A stretch of 64,000 bases of DNA from CAWBRT01 sp050015355 (GTDB lineage Bacteria > Acidobacteriota > Terriglobia > Terriglobales > Acidobacteriaceae). The notes beneath the pieces are model-generated. The model ran no database searches and was not told the DNA's origin. It was given only the letters and a program-made list of their open reading frames with translations. The stretch lies in assembly GCA_050015355.1 (NCBI GenBank), contig JBEKBO010000001.1, forward strand, positions 31,879 through 95,878, given 5' to 3'. Position 1 is the first letter of the stretch. Every line of letters starts with the position of its first letter. A program made the position numbers and the translations under genes. Below are positions 27,224 through 35,805 of the stretch, in pieces.

Positions 27224-28699
27224 TCACCACAAACCCAGCAGCTTCCAGTAGCCTAATCCTAGTGTCATGTAGATCACGCCGCAGATGAATGCGATAATGT
27301 GCCCGACCTTCCACCAGGTGGCCTGACCCACGTATCCCGGACTGAACAACACTGGCGCCACCGCATTGCTGTAGTGGGTGAGCAAACATCCGAATTCTGA
27401 AGCGGCTCCCATTAAAAAGATAAGCGGCCACTTGGGGACATTCGCAACCAGTCCGATAGTGAACAACACAGGAATAAACGTCGTGCAGAACGGCGCAAGA
27501 GAGGCAAAGAAGTAGCGGACGCCGCAACTCAACAACAGCAGAATCAACAGCATCGTGAAAGTGCTATAGCCTGCAAAACTGAAATTCCTGGATATTATCT
27601 TAGCCAGCCAAATGAAGAACCCCGCCTTCGCCAAGCCGTCAGCCAGACTGATGATCCCGCCGTACCACATCAGAATGCTCCAGGCACCCTTGGCGCTTGC
27701 CAGGCTATTCCAACTCACAACCCCAGTGACAAGACAGGCGGCGACGAAACCGATTGCTACTGCCGTCGCGTCAATCTTGGTAAGATTTCCCGTGGCCCAT
27801 CCGATGATCGCCAACACGAACAAGCAGGCCAGGGTCTTTTCGCGTCGAGTCGCCGGCCCCATTTCCGTCAGCCCACGCTCGGAGATTGTGCTGTTATCGA
27901 TTTGCTTTATCTCTGGCGGATACAGCTTGTACACGATCCAGGGCAGCAGCATCAGAATGAACAGTGCAGGCGGAGTAAGCGCCTGTGACCACTGCATCCA
28001 CGAGACATCCACCTTCAGGATGCTCTTTGCGAAAGTGGTGACAATCAGATTAGTGGCAGAGGCGGTAAGGAAAACGTGAGCCGTGGTAATGCTTATCTGA
28101 TAGAGGAGCAAACTCAGGTACCCACCTATCCGCCTCGAGGTCGGCCCGGGCTCCGACCCAAGCGTTACGGCCAGGCTGCGAAAAATCGGGTACACCAGGC
28201 CGCCGGTGCGGGCGGTGTTCGAAGGAGTCGCTGGACTGATGATTAAGTCCGTGAACGCGGCGACGTAGCCGAGCCCCAGCGTTGTTCTGCCTAATCTAGT
28301 ACCGATCAACAGAAACGCTATCCTTTTCCCCAAACCCGTTTCGATAAATGCCTGGCCGAGCATAAAAGCCGAGAACACCAACCACGCAGTCGGTGATGCG
28401 AACCCGGCCAGAACAACGGTCGTGTTTTTGAGGAAAATACCCGAAATGGCAATCGCCACCAGCAGAACGACGGCTTCCGGCACCGGGCGCAGCATCATGC
28501 CCAGAATGGCGCCGATGTAGATGGCGAATAGCCTCCAGGCGGCGACTGGAAGATCCGCCGGAACAGGTGCCAAAAAAATCACGACAGGCACAAGGATCGT
28601 GATCGCCGCCCGAATAAGTTTTCCCTTCATCTCCTCGCTGCTGATCGAGGTAGGTTGAAGGGCAGGTTGAATCGCTTTTACGCCGGGGCCGGAACTCAT
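27224..28699 (-). CDS. DASS-family anion symporter (second copy)
   Basis: The 491-residue carrier is a paralogue of the DASS protein encoded at 20684-22156; the ISPATPSNTARTGGLVYPIF block (about 157-176) is the first SNT-like motif. The C-terminal half differs: GCLLTHYSNAVAPVLF replaces the other's equivalent, suggesting a different substrate. It lies 42 nt downstream of the AcnX large subunit, which suggests it is read with the dehydratase genes and carries their di- or tricarboxylate substrate. Confidence 0.9.
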   Translation of the reverse strand: MSSGPGVKAIQPALQPTSISSEEMKGKLIRAAITILVPVVIFLAPVPADLPVAAWRLFAIYIGAILGMMLRPVPEAVVLLVAIAISGIFLKNTTVVLAGFASPTAWLVFSAFMLGQAFIETGLGKRIAFLLIGTRLGRTTLGLGYVAAFTDLIISPATPSNTARTGGLVYPIFRSLAVTLGSEPGPTSRRIGGYLSLLLYQISITTAHVFLTASATNLIVTTFAKSILKVDVSWMQWSQALTPPALFILMLLPWIVYKLYPPEIKQIDNSTISERGLTEMGPATRREKTLACLFVLAIIGWATGNLTKIDATAVAIGFVAACLVTGVVSWNSLASAKGAWSILMWYGGIISLADGLAKAGFFIWLAKIISRNFSFAGYSTFTMLLILLLLSCGVRYFFASLAPFCTTFIPVLFTIGLVANVPKWPLIFLMGAASEFGCLLTHYSNAVAPVLFSPGYVGQATWWKVGHIIAFICGVIYMTLGLGYWKLLGLW

Positions 28700-28741
28700 G
28701 GGAGTCCTCCGTTCGCATCTGCGTTCGCTAACCCGAATTGT

Positions 28742-29959
28742 TTACTTCCAGAAGCCTGTCACCGCCGCATCAACGCAGCGTTTCGCTTCGCCAAACCACA
28801 CGCCAAACCCGTTCGATCCCGGGGCATAGAAAGCCATCTTGCCTGAGTTCGTCGCCAGCGTCTTGAACCCGAGTGCCTCGGGATTTCCCAGGATGGTGCA
28901 CAAATCCTGGGTGACGATCGCGCCTGATTCTTCAATCGCCCGCACGTAGCCGAGTTGAGCAGCCATGGCCTTGATCGCCACGTTGGTATGCACCCACATG
29001 GTCACGTCCTTGGATATCTTCTTGCCGTGCAAAAGTCGCGCAAGCTCTTCCAGTTGTGACAACGAGTAGTGCGGACAGCCAAGCGCCACGTAGTCAACCT
29101 TGTTGTCGCGAGCAGAGGTGAGCTGCTGTTTGCCTTCTTCGATCTCGCGGTTGGTGATCACAATGGTGTCGTACTTCTTACCGCGGAAGGCCGCTTCAAC
29201 CGTCGGCGCTTCCGGAGTGACGCCGGCGACATGGAACATAGCGACGCCGCCCGAGGATGCCAACGCAGCCCCCAAGTACACCAAGGCTTCCGTCGAAGGA
29301 TAAGAGATGCCACTGAAGACCGGGATCTTTGTCCCGACTCTCTTCCCAACATAGGTGCCTAGCCCGCCGTAGTCGGCGATATCGCGTAAATCGGCAGTTA
29401 CCTTGTAGAGCACATCTCCCTTGCGGTTTTCGTCGAGATGCAATCCGTACAGAGGAGTGCGCCCAGTAAGTCCAGAAGCCATGGCGGTCGGTCCGCCTTC
29501 ACGGTTATCCCGCGCGCCTAGTACGGAGTTAGTGAACACAACCGCCGAAGACTCCGCCCACGCAATCGATTCTCCGAACTTAGGGATGAATCCCATGTAG
29601 TAAGGAACGCACGTCGAAGAACCATAACAACCCATGCATTCGTAGGCTTTTTCGATTCGCAATTGGTTTGTCGACCAGTCCGGAGGCATTTTCAGGTCCC
29701 TGCTCCGATCGACTCCAATCACGTTCAACGTTGTCGGCACGCATACCTTCGCACCGCTCTTCGCGATGTCCTCCACCCACTCCATGCCTGCGATGCCGTG
29801 ACTCTTCAGCGAGAGCCCCGCGATATGCGCTGTCTTAATTGGAATCAGCTTTTCGGCCCCGTAGATCTCACCGATGGCCACCACAATATCCATCGCCATC
29901 TTCACCGGTTGCCCTGATGCGCCGTCGAGCATGCGTTTCTCTTCGTCTGTCAGCTTCAT
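28742..29959 (-). CDS. Aconitase X large (catalytic) subunit, DUF521
   Basis: The 405-residue protein is the large subunit of the AcnX group of the aconitase superfamily. Iron-sulfur cysteine candidates are in the C-M-G-C-Y-G-S-S-T-C stretch (about 121-130), in ALGCPH and in VTQDLCTIL. SGLTGRTPLYGLH is a family block. Known AcnX enzymes are cis-3-hydroxy-L-proline dehydratase in bacteria and mevalonate 5-phosphate dehydratase in archaea. Neither proline-catabolic nor mevalonate genes are next to it, so its substrate here is open. It overlaps its small subunit by 4 nt (ATGA-type). Confidence 0.9.
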   Translation of the reverse strand: MKLTDEEKRMLDGASGQPVKMAMDIVVAIGEIYGAEKLIPIKTAHIAGLSLKSHGIAGMEWVEDIAKSGAKVCVPTTLNVIGVDRSRDLKMPPDWSTNQLRIEKAYECMGCYGSSTCVPYYMGFIPKFGESIAWAESSAVVFTNSVLGARDNREGGPTAMASGLTGRTPLYGLHLDENRKGDVLYKVTADLRDIADYGGLGTYVGKRVGTKIPVFSGISYPSTEALVYLGAALASSGGVAMFHVAGVTPEAPTVEAAFRGKKYDTIVITNREIEEGKQQLTSARDNKVDYVALGCPHYSLSQLEELARLLHGKKISKDVTMWVHTNVAIKAMAAQLGYVRAIEESGAIVTQDLCTILGNPEALGFKTLATNSGKMAFYAPGSNGFGVWFGEAKRCVDAAVTGFWK

Positions 29960-30375
29960 TTGCTCTCCACCTCAACTGTTCCGTTAACGGCGTCCACCTT
30001 AACGTAGTCACCGGTTTTGATAACCTCCAGCGGGTTCTGTTCCAGGCTGTCAACCACGGGAATGCCGCCCATGATTGCGCCAACGGCAATGATCGTTTCC
30101 GTAGTCAGGTTGATCATCGCCTTGGGACCGCTCTTGCACTTCGCTAGTTGGTAGACAACGTAGGAACCCCCGGTACTGCCTTTACCGTGAGGGAAAATCA
30201 GGATCTTGTCCTTGATGGACTTGTTGAGTAGCTCATGGCCATGCTCGAGAATTCTGCCGTCGGTCAAGTCGACCCCGAAGTTGAATCCTATCGGTTGGTG
30301 GCAGACTAATGCCTCTCCCTCCGCATACCCCTTGCTGATGGGTCTCCCCTTAATGACAATTGACATGTTTTTCAC
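29956..30375 (-). CDS. Aconitase X small (swivelling-domain) subunit, DUF126
   Basis: The 139-residue protein is the separate swivelling domain of AcnX: IVIKGRPISKGYAEGEALVC, IFPHGKGSTGGSYVVYQL and GAIMGGIPVVD are the usual blocks, with the S-T-G-G active-site loop present. It is translated just ahead of the large subunit with overlapping start and stop codons. A GTG at 30375 and an ATG at 30366 are both plausible starts, with GAGG upstream. Confidence 0.9.
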   Translation of the reverse strand: MKNMSIVIKGRPISKGYAEGEALVCHQPIGFNFGVDLTDGRILEHGHELLNKSIKDKILIFPHGKGSTGGSYVVYQLAKCKSGPKAMINLTTETIIAVGAIMGGIPVVDSLEQNPLEVIKTGDYVKVDAVNGTVEVESK

Positions 30376-30467
30376 CGCCTCAGTTTTACTGCCATGAAAT
30401 TTAATAATGCCTTTGGTAATCTACTTATCGAATCTGTTTGCTCTCTAGCAAATCAGCAACTTTACCT

Positions 30468-30992
30468 CTACCCGCTGCCGGAACTGGTCTTCGCCGGTTC
30501 GGACAAATGCTTCTTCAGGTAAGCGACCAGACCGCCTTCCTGCACCAACTCAAGAATGTGGGGCGGTATGGCGCTGCAATCGTAAACTTCGTCCTTGGTT
30601 GTGTTGGTGATCCTACCCCGCTCGAAGTTGATCTCAATGATGTCGTTCGCGCTGATCCGGTCCGCTTCGCGGCATTCGACCACGGGCAGGCCGATATTGA
30701 TCGCATTGCGATAGAAGATACGGGCAAAAAATTTGGCGACGATTGCTCCCACGCCCAGGTAGCGCAAGGTCAACGGCGAGGTTTCACGACTGGAACCTGA
30801 ACCGAAGTTGACGCCGGCAACCAGAATGTCGCCTTTACGCACCTTGCCGGCAAACTCCGGGTCCAGCGCGCTGAGTGTGTACTTCGCGGCCTCGGCGACG
30901 CTAAGCTCCATGTACTGCGGCGGAGAAATGATGTCAGTATTAATGTTGTCGCCGTACTTGAACGCCTTGCCGCGAACGATCATGCTATTCAC
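30468..30992 (-). CDS. LeuD-type aconitase-superfamily small subunit
   Basis: The 174-residue protein is an isopropylmalate-isomerase/homoaconitase-type swivel subunit. It contains KYGDNINTDIISPPQYM, the active-site loop NFGSGSSRETSPLTL and an ARIFYRNAINIGLP strand. Its 5' end overlaps the LeuC-type stop by 8 nt. The LeuCD group also includes 2,3-dimethylmaleate hydratase and (R)-citramalate/citraconate hydratase. Because the neighbours are a PrpF isomerase, CoA transferase and lyases, with leuA and leuB absent, a catabolic hydratase is more likely than leucine synthesis. Confidence 0.9.
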   Translation of the reverse strand: MNSMIVRGKAFKYGDNINTDIISPPQYMELSVAEAAKYTLSALDPEFAGKVRKGDILVAGVNFGSGSSRETSPLTLRYLGVGAIVAKFFARIFYRNAINIGLPVVECREADRISANDIIEINFERGRITNTTKDEVYDCSAIPPHILELVQEGGLVAYLKKHLSEPAKTSSGSG

Positions 30993-32268
30993 AACCGTTA
31001 CCTCCCTTTAAGAAGGCTCTTGGATCTCTAATCCGGCCCGCAATGGCGCTGGCTGCGACCGTCATCGGCGATCCCAGATAGATGTTGGCCTTCGGGCTGC
31101 CCATCCTGCCGACAAAGTTGCGATTCGTCGAAGAAATACAGGTTTCACCGTCCGCCAGCAAGCCCGAATGCACGCCGACGCAGACGCCGCAGGTTGGCGG
31201 AAGAATCATCGCACCGGCGTCGAACAGAATTCCGAGAACTCCGTCTGCATTGGCCTGTTTCCAAATGGAACGAGAACTCGGTGACACCAGTAGCCTGACG
31301 TTCTTGGCCACTTTGCGCCCTTTCAGCAGGCGTGCGGCCGCCGCCAAGTCTTCGTAGCGCCCACCGGTGCAGGAGCCGAGATATGCCTGGTGGATCTCAG
31401 TGCCTTCCATTGTGCCTATTTCAGAGACGTTGTCTACTTCATGCGGGCAGGCGACGACCGGCACAAGTTCATCCGCGCGAAACTCGTAACGCGCGCAGTA
31501 AGTGGCATCCGAATCGCTGAAGACCAGCGAGTATCCCGAACTGATGTTCTGGCTCTCCAGGTACTCGACAACTTTTGTGTCCGGCGACATGAGACCGACC
31601 TTGGCACCCATCTCAACCGCCATGTTTGTGATGGCCAACCTCTGATCGAGGCTGAGCGCGTCGATCGCGCTACCGGTAAACTCGACCGCTTTGTAGGTGG
31701 CGCCGGCGTGACCAATCGCCCCGATGGTCTTGAGCGCGATGTCTTTCGCCATGACGCCATCGGGCAAATTCCCGCTCCACTTCACCTGGATGGTCTCCGG
31801 GACCCTGAGCCAGGTTTTGCCCGTAAGCAATACACCCAGCATCTCGGTGGAGCCGACTCCGGTAGCGAAAGCGCCCAATGCTCCACCCATGCAGGTGTGC
31901 GAATCGGTGCCGAGCACCACCCGGCCGGGAAGGACATGCCCGTGCTCGACCATGATCTGATGGCACGGCCCTTCCGATTCGTAGTAATTGTTGACACCGT
32001 GGTCCCGGGCCCATTCTCGCGTGAACTTCACAATCGCCGCCTGCTTCACGCTTGCCGGTGGAGTGTAGTGGTCGGAAATGACGACAACCTTGCTCGGATC
32101 CCACACCTCGTCTCGTATGGTTTTCATCTGGTCTGCGATTTCCACCCGCGGACCGAGGATGTCATCCATCATAGCCTTGGCAACATGGACCCAGAGAATC
32201 TCGCCGGCGGTCGTTTCCGCAATACCAGCCGCACTCGCCAGTATCTTTTCCGACATCGTCTTACCCAT
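30985..32268 (-). CDS. LeuC-type aconitase-superfamily large subunit (hydratase)
   Basis: The 427-residue iron-sulfur hydratase has cluster cysteines in YLGSCTGGR and PPTCGVCVG, and the conserved LGTDSHTCMGGALGAF. Its length is that of the short archaeal-like LeuC/homoaconitase/DmdA group. The start at 32268 is preferred because GAGGTG lies 6 nt upstream. It is likely to form the working enzyme with the small subunit just after it, adding or removing water at a substituted maleate-type substrate such as citraconate or dimethylmaleate. This assignment is from context. Confidence 0.9.
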   Translation of the reverse strand: MGKTMSEKILASAAGIAETTAGEILWVHVAKAMMDDILGPRVEIADQMKTIRDEVWDPSKVVVISDHYTPPASVKQAAIVKFTREWARDHGVNNYYESEGPCHQIMVEHGHVLPGRVVLGTDSHTCMGGALGAFATGVGSTEMLGVLLTGKTWLRVPETIQVKWSGNLPDGVMAKDIALKTIGAIGHAGATYKAVEFTGSAIDALSLDQRLAITNMAVEMGAKVGLMSPDTKVVEYLESQNISSGYSLVFSDSDATYCARYEFRADELVPVVACPHEVDNVSEIGTMEGTEIHQAYLGSCTGGRYEDLAAAARLLKGRKVAKNVRLLVSPSSRSIWKQANADGVLGILFDAGAMILPPTCGVCVGVHSGLLADGETCISSTNRNFVGRMGSPKANIYLGSPMTVAASAIAGRIRDPRAFLKGGNGCE

Positions 32269-32310
32269 TCGAACACCTCGCTCCACAAACATGTCCGGGA
32301 CTGCGTAGCC

Positions 32311-33468
32311 CTACTTAAATACTGATTTCCTTACGTATACATAACCCTCCATGATTCGACGAGCAGTGCGATACACGCCGATTCGTGTCAACTTGACCTG
32401 GTCATTTTTGTAAGTGGCTTCCGCTTCGACCGGAATGACGCCGCCCGGATGCCCAATCTGAACCGTCATTCTGGACTTGGCTTCCTCTCGTAACACCTCG
32501 TAAGCAATAGTTCCCGGGACCCTCACGGCCGCGCCGGTACATACAGTTCCGGTCACGGGATAGGTCTTGTGCATTCTCAACATAAACAGCAACCGGGAAA
32601 CGAGATCGACATCGGCGGCCTTTACCTTCGATCCGCCAATGGTCTGATAGTCGGCTGGTTCGCTGACAATGGCGAAGAACGGTTGGTATGGTGTCTTGAT
32701 GGCGGCGTCTTCCGGCTTATCGACCAGGCCGATCATGACGCAGGCCTCGCCACGGATTCGCTCGATGATCCGCATCAGGTTCTTGTCGGCTTCAATTTCG
32801 GCGGGCGATTCGATTCCCTTCATGCCAAGGCTGGAGGCGTGAATGAAAACCAGTGGATTTGCCGCGTCGACGATTGAGACAGGATATCCCTTGCCATCTA
32901 CCCGGATGCAGTCTTTGGCATTCCCCGTGGGCAACAGCTTGCCGGTGATTGCTCCCACCGTGTCCGACCAGTCGAGCGTGATCTTCGCGCCCGTTCCAGG
33001 ACAGCCGTCAATTCTGAAATCGCCTTCCACGGCTGCGCGGCCATTCTTCACCGGAACCTCGGCAACCAGGATGTTGTTGCTGTTCGTCAGATGAATTCTT
33101 ACTGTCGTAAACGGCTCTTTGGGCTCGACTAGACCCTCATCGATGGCAAACGGGCCGACGGCGGAGGAAATGTTTCCGCAGTTTCCGCCATAGTCAACGA
33201 ATTCCGTATCGATGCTCACCTGGCCGAAGGTGTAGTCAACATCCGCGTCCTCCCGGGTTGACGGAGAGATGATCGCCAGCTTACTGGTCAGGACATCGGC
33301 GCCGCCCAAGCCATCGATCTGCCGCACGTCGGGACTGCCGTAAATGGCACGGATCACCGCATCGCGCTTCGCCGGGTCGCGTGGCAGCTCATTCTTCATG
33401 ATGAAAACACCTTTGCTCGTGCCTCCGCGCACGATGGCGCAACGCAACATCTCCATGTCAGAATGCAT
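32311..33468 (-). CDS. PrpF-family methylaconitate/methylitaconate-type isomerase
   Basis: The 385-residue protein has the diaminopimelate-epimerase-like double fold of PrpF. The two conserved cysteine regions are GGNCGNISSAVGPFAI and TGTVCTGAAVRVPGT. The start at 33468 follows GAGGAGGG. PrpF enzymes move double bonds in 2-methylaconitate; close relatives are 3-methylitaconate delta-isomerase and 4-oxalomesaconate tautomerase. Next to LeuCD-type hydratase genes, the role is probably conversion of an exomethylene diacid into a maleate-type acid. A 21-codon frame at 39244-39309 copies its first codons. Confidence 0.92.
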   Translation of the reverse strand: MHSDMEMLRCAIVRGGTSKGVFIMKNELPRDPAKRDAVIRAIYGSPDVRQIDGLGGADVLTSKLAIISPSTREDADVDYTFGQVSIDTEFVDYGGNCGNISSAVGPFAIDEGLVEPKEPFTTVRIHLTNSNNILVAEVPVKNGRAAVEGDFRIDGCPGTGAKITLDWSDTVGAITGKLLPTGNAKDCIRVDGKGYPVSIVDAANPLVFIHASSLGMKGIESPAEIEADKNLMRIIERIRGEACVMIGLVDKPEDAAIKTPYQPFFAIVSEPADYQTIGGSKVKAADVDLVSRLLFMLRMHKTYPVTGTVCTGAAVRVPGTIAYEVLREEAKSRMTVQIGHPGGVIPVEAEATYKNDQVKLTRIGVYRTARRIMEGYVYVRKSVFK

Positions 33469-33534
33469 TACAACCCTCCTCGAAAAGTAATTTCCTGCAA
33501 GCGTCAAATCTGGTCTGAAACAGGTAGTGCCCGA

Positions 33535-34509
33535 TCAGCGGCCTGCGCCCTTCAGTACAACCTGTCCTGTTGCATCGGTGACCCACTCCGGTTTGGGATA
33601 TCTCCTATCCGCCTTGCCCGCCTTGATCACCTGGCCCGGAACATCATGGCCAACGATTCCCGGCATGTCCTGGGCGACTTCAATCAGCGCATCGAGATCG
33701 ACAGCCGTTTCGTATCCCATCTGTTCCAGCATGTGCACCACGTCTTCCGTGCAGACATTTCCGGTTGCGCCGGGCGCATAGGGGCAACCGCCAAGCCCGC
33801 CGAGCGAAGCGTCGAAACGGCACATTCCGGTCCCGAGCGCCGCCACTACATTCGCGAGGCCCATGCCTCGCGTGTTATGGAAATGCAAGGTGAATGGGAC
33901 CTCCGGCCAGCGCCTCAGGACCGCCTCGCACAAACGGCGCACCTGTTTCGGATTTGCCATGCCGGTCGTATCGCACAGCGTCACTCCCTGGAGGCCGGTA
34001 TCGAGGAACTGCTGCACCAGCTCCAGGACGCGCTCCTCGGGAACCCAGCCATCGAATGGACAACCAAAGGAGGTTGACAGTGAGCCGTTGATGAAGACGG
34101 ATGATTGCCCGGCAAACTTAACGATTTCCGCGAACTGCGCCAGCGATTGCTCGCAACTCATGCGCAGATTGGCTCGATTGTGCGACTGGCTGGCTGACAT
34201 TACGAGATTGATTTCGTCCACTTTGCAATCCAGCGCCCGCTCACAGCCTTTTACGTTCGGTACCAACACGGTATAGACGACCCCGGGGACTCTCTCTATC
34301 TGCCGCATCACCTGCTCGGCATCGCGCAAATTCGGGATTGCCTTAGGTGACACAAAAGATGTTGCTTCGATCTTCGCCAACCCGGTCTGGCTCAGGCGGT
34401 TGATCAGTTTGACCTTTTCTTCCGTCGCTACAAAGTTAGGCTCGATCTGGAAGCCGTCACGAAGGGCAACGTCATGGATGTATACGCGTTTCTTTTCCAT
34501 CGCCGTCAT
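33535..34509 (-). CDS. HMG-CoA lyase-like / citramalyl-CoA lyase-like enzyme
   Basis: The 324-residue TIM barrel belongs to the DRE-TIM metallolyases. DVALRDGFQ holds the first metal ligand, HFHNTRGMGLAN the two histidines, and GGLGGCPYAPGATGNV the catalytic cysteine loop. It cleaves a 3-hydroxy-acyl-CoA to acetyl-CoA and a keto acid. Its ATG (34509) overlaps the stop of the upstream CoA transferase by 4 nt. A comparable pair in Chloroflexus aurantiacus is succinyl-CoA:D-citramalate CoA transferase and R-citramalyl-CoA lyase; by analogy the products may be acetyl-CoA and pyruvate. HMG-CoA remains an alternative. Confidence 0.88.
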   Translation of the reverse strand: MTAMEKKRVYIHDVALRDGFQIEPNFVATEEKVKLINRLSQTGLAKIEATSFVSPKAIPNLRDAEQVMRQIERVPGVVYTVLVPNVKGCERALDCKVDEINLVMSASQSHNRANLRMSCEQSLAQFAEIVKFAGQSSVFINGSLSTSFGCPFDGWVPEERVLELVQQFLDTGLQGVTLCDTTGMANPKQVRRLCEAVLRRWPEVPFTLHFHNTRGMGLANVVAALGTGMCRFDASLGGLGGCPYAPGATGNVCTEDVVHMLEQMGYETAVDLDALIEVAQDMPGIVGHDVPGQVIKAGKADRRYPKPEWVTDATGQVVLKGAGR

Positions 34510-35735
34510 AAGCTTCCTTTCTCGCCCGAAATGATGCCGCGCTGGCGCAGGCACTTACGCGTTTCGTCGTCAATGCCGATCGCCGAGAGCACCTCGTCCG
34601 TATGCTCACCCAGGACTGGGCCCGCGCCGCCTATTTGTCCCGGAGTGTCGCTTAGCTTCGGCAACACGGCCGGCACCTTCAAGGTCTTGCCGGATAAAAG
34701 GTTGATGGTCTGAATCATCTCGCGCGCCTGGTAGTGCGGGTCGGCGACGATGTCCGCGGCGGTGTAAGGATAGCCAACCGGAACGCCGGCCGCGTTCAGT
34801 TTTTCCAAGACCTCCGAGACTTCATGCTGCTTCGTCCATTCCTCAATCGTGGCGTCGAGAAATGCGGCTTCCTGGGCGCGTCCGTCGTTGTGCGCAAAGC
34901 GTGGGGCATTGGCGAGGTCGTCCCTTCCTATCACGTTCATCAGGCGCTTGAAGATGCCATCGCCATTTCCGCCGATCAGCACGTACTTGCCGCCGCGGCA
35001 GAGGTAGGCGTTGGTCGGAGCAATGCCAGGCAGGGCGGCGCCGCTGGGCTCGCGCACCACGCCGAAGTAGTCGTACTCCGGAATCAGGCTCTCCATCATT
35101 CCGAACACCGACTCATACAACGCCACATCGATGCATTGTCCTTTCCCGCTGTGCTGGTTGCGATGGTGCAAGGCCAGCAGAACTCCGATTACGGCGTACA
35201 GGGCTGAAATCGAGTCGCCAATACTGATGCCGCAGCGCACAGGCGGCCGCCCGGGCTCGCCGGTCAGATAACGCAACCCGCCCATCGCCTCACCGATCAC
35301 GCCAAAGCCCGGCAGGTCACGATAAGGGCCGGTCTGGCCATAGCCCGAAACCCGGACCATAATCAGCTTGGGGTTCAGCTGCGATAGCTGCTCCCATCCC
35401 AGTCCCCACTTCTCCATCGTCCCGGGCCGAAAGTTTTCGATCAGGATGTCGGCATCCTGCAGCAGTTTGCGCAGAATCTCTTGTCCCTCGGGCACCTTCA
35501 GATCGAGCGCGACCGATTTCTTATTACGCGACTGCACGTGCCACCACAGAGACGTCCCGCTTTCCAGCTTGCGCCATTTTCGCAAGGGATCGCCAACGTC
35601 AGGCGGCTCGATTTTGATGATTTCGGCTCCAAACTCTCCTAGCAGCTTGGCCGCAAACGGGCCGGCAATGAGTTGGCCCAACTCGATAACCTTCAGTCCA
35701 CCGAGAGCGGCATAACTACTTTTGCTATTCTTCAT
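34506..35735 (-). CDS. Class III CoA transferase (CaiB/BaiF family)
   Basis: The 409-residue CoA transferase shows KVIELGQLIAGPFAAKLLGE at the N-terminus, ENFRPGTMEKWGLG and the VSGYGQTGPYRDLPGF signature. The catalytic aspartate is expected in GISIGDSISALYAV. The start at 35735 is preferred because AAGG lies 5 nt upstream; a longer frame would run into the neighbouring gene. It is translationally coupled to the HMG-CoA-lyase-like gene. It probably moves CoA from succinyl-CoA to a hydroxy-dicarboxylate (citramalate- or malate-like), the activation step before cleavage. Confidence 0.9.
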   Translation of the reverse strand: MKNSKSSYAALGGLKVIELGQLIAGPFAAKLLGEFGAEIIKIEPPDVGDPLRKWRKLESGTSLWWHVQSRNKKSVALDLKVPEGQEILRKLLQDADILIENFRPGTMEKWGLGWEQLSQLNPKLIMVRVSGYGQTGPYRDLPGFGVIGEAMGGLRYLTGEPGRPPVRCGISIGDSISALYAVIGVLLALHHRNQHSGKGQCIDVALYESVFGMMESLIPEYDYFGVVREPSGAALPGIAPTNAYLCRGGKYVLIGGNGDGIFKRLMNVIGRDDLANAPRFAHNDGRAQEAAFLDATIEEWTKQHEVSEVLEKLNAAGVPVGYPYTAADIVADPHYQAREMIQTINLLSGKTLKVPAVLPKLSDTPGQIGGAGPVLGEHTDEVLSAIGIDDETRKCLRQRGIISGEKGSL

Positions 35736-35805
35736 GATGGCCTTGTCCTGCTTTACAAGATCGAAAGATTTCTTTAATGGCTCGGCCCAGCGAGGCCCTC
35801 TTACT

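Noticed and set aside
30468..32268. Leucine biosynthesis isopropylmalate isomerase
   Set aside because: The family fits, but leuA and leuB are absent and PrpF, AcnX, CoA transferase and lyase genes surround it; a catabolic hydratase is preferred.
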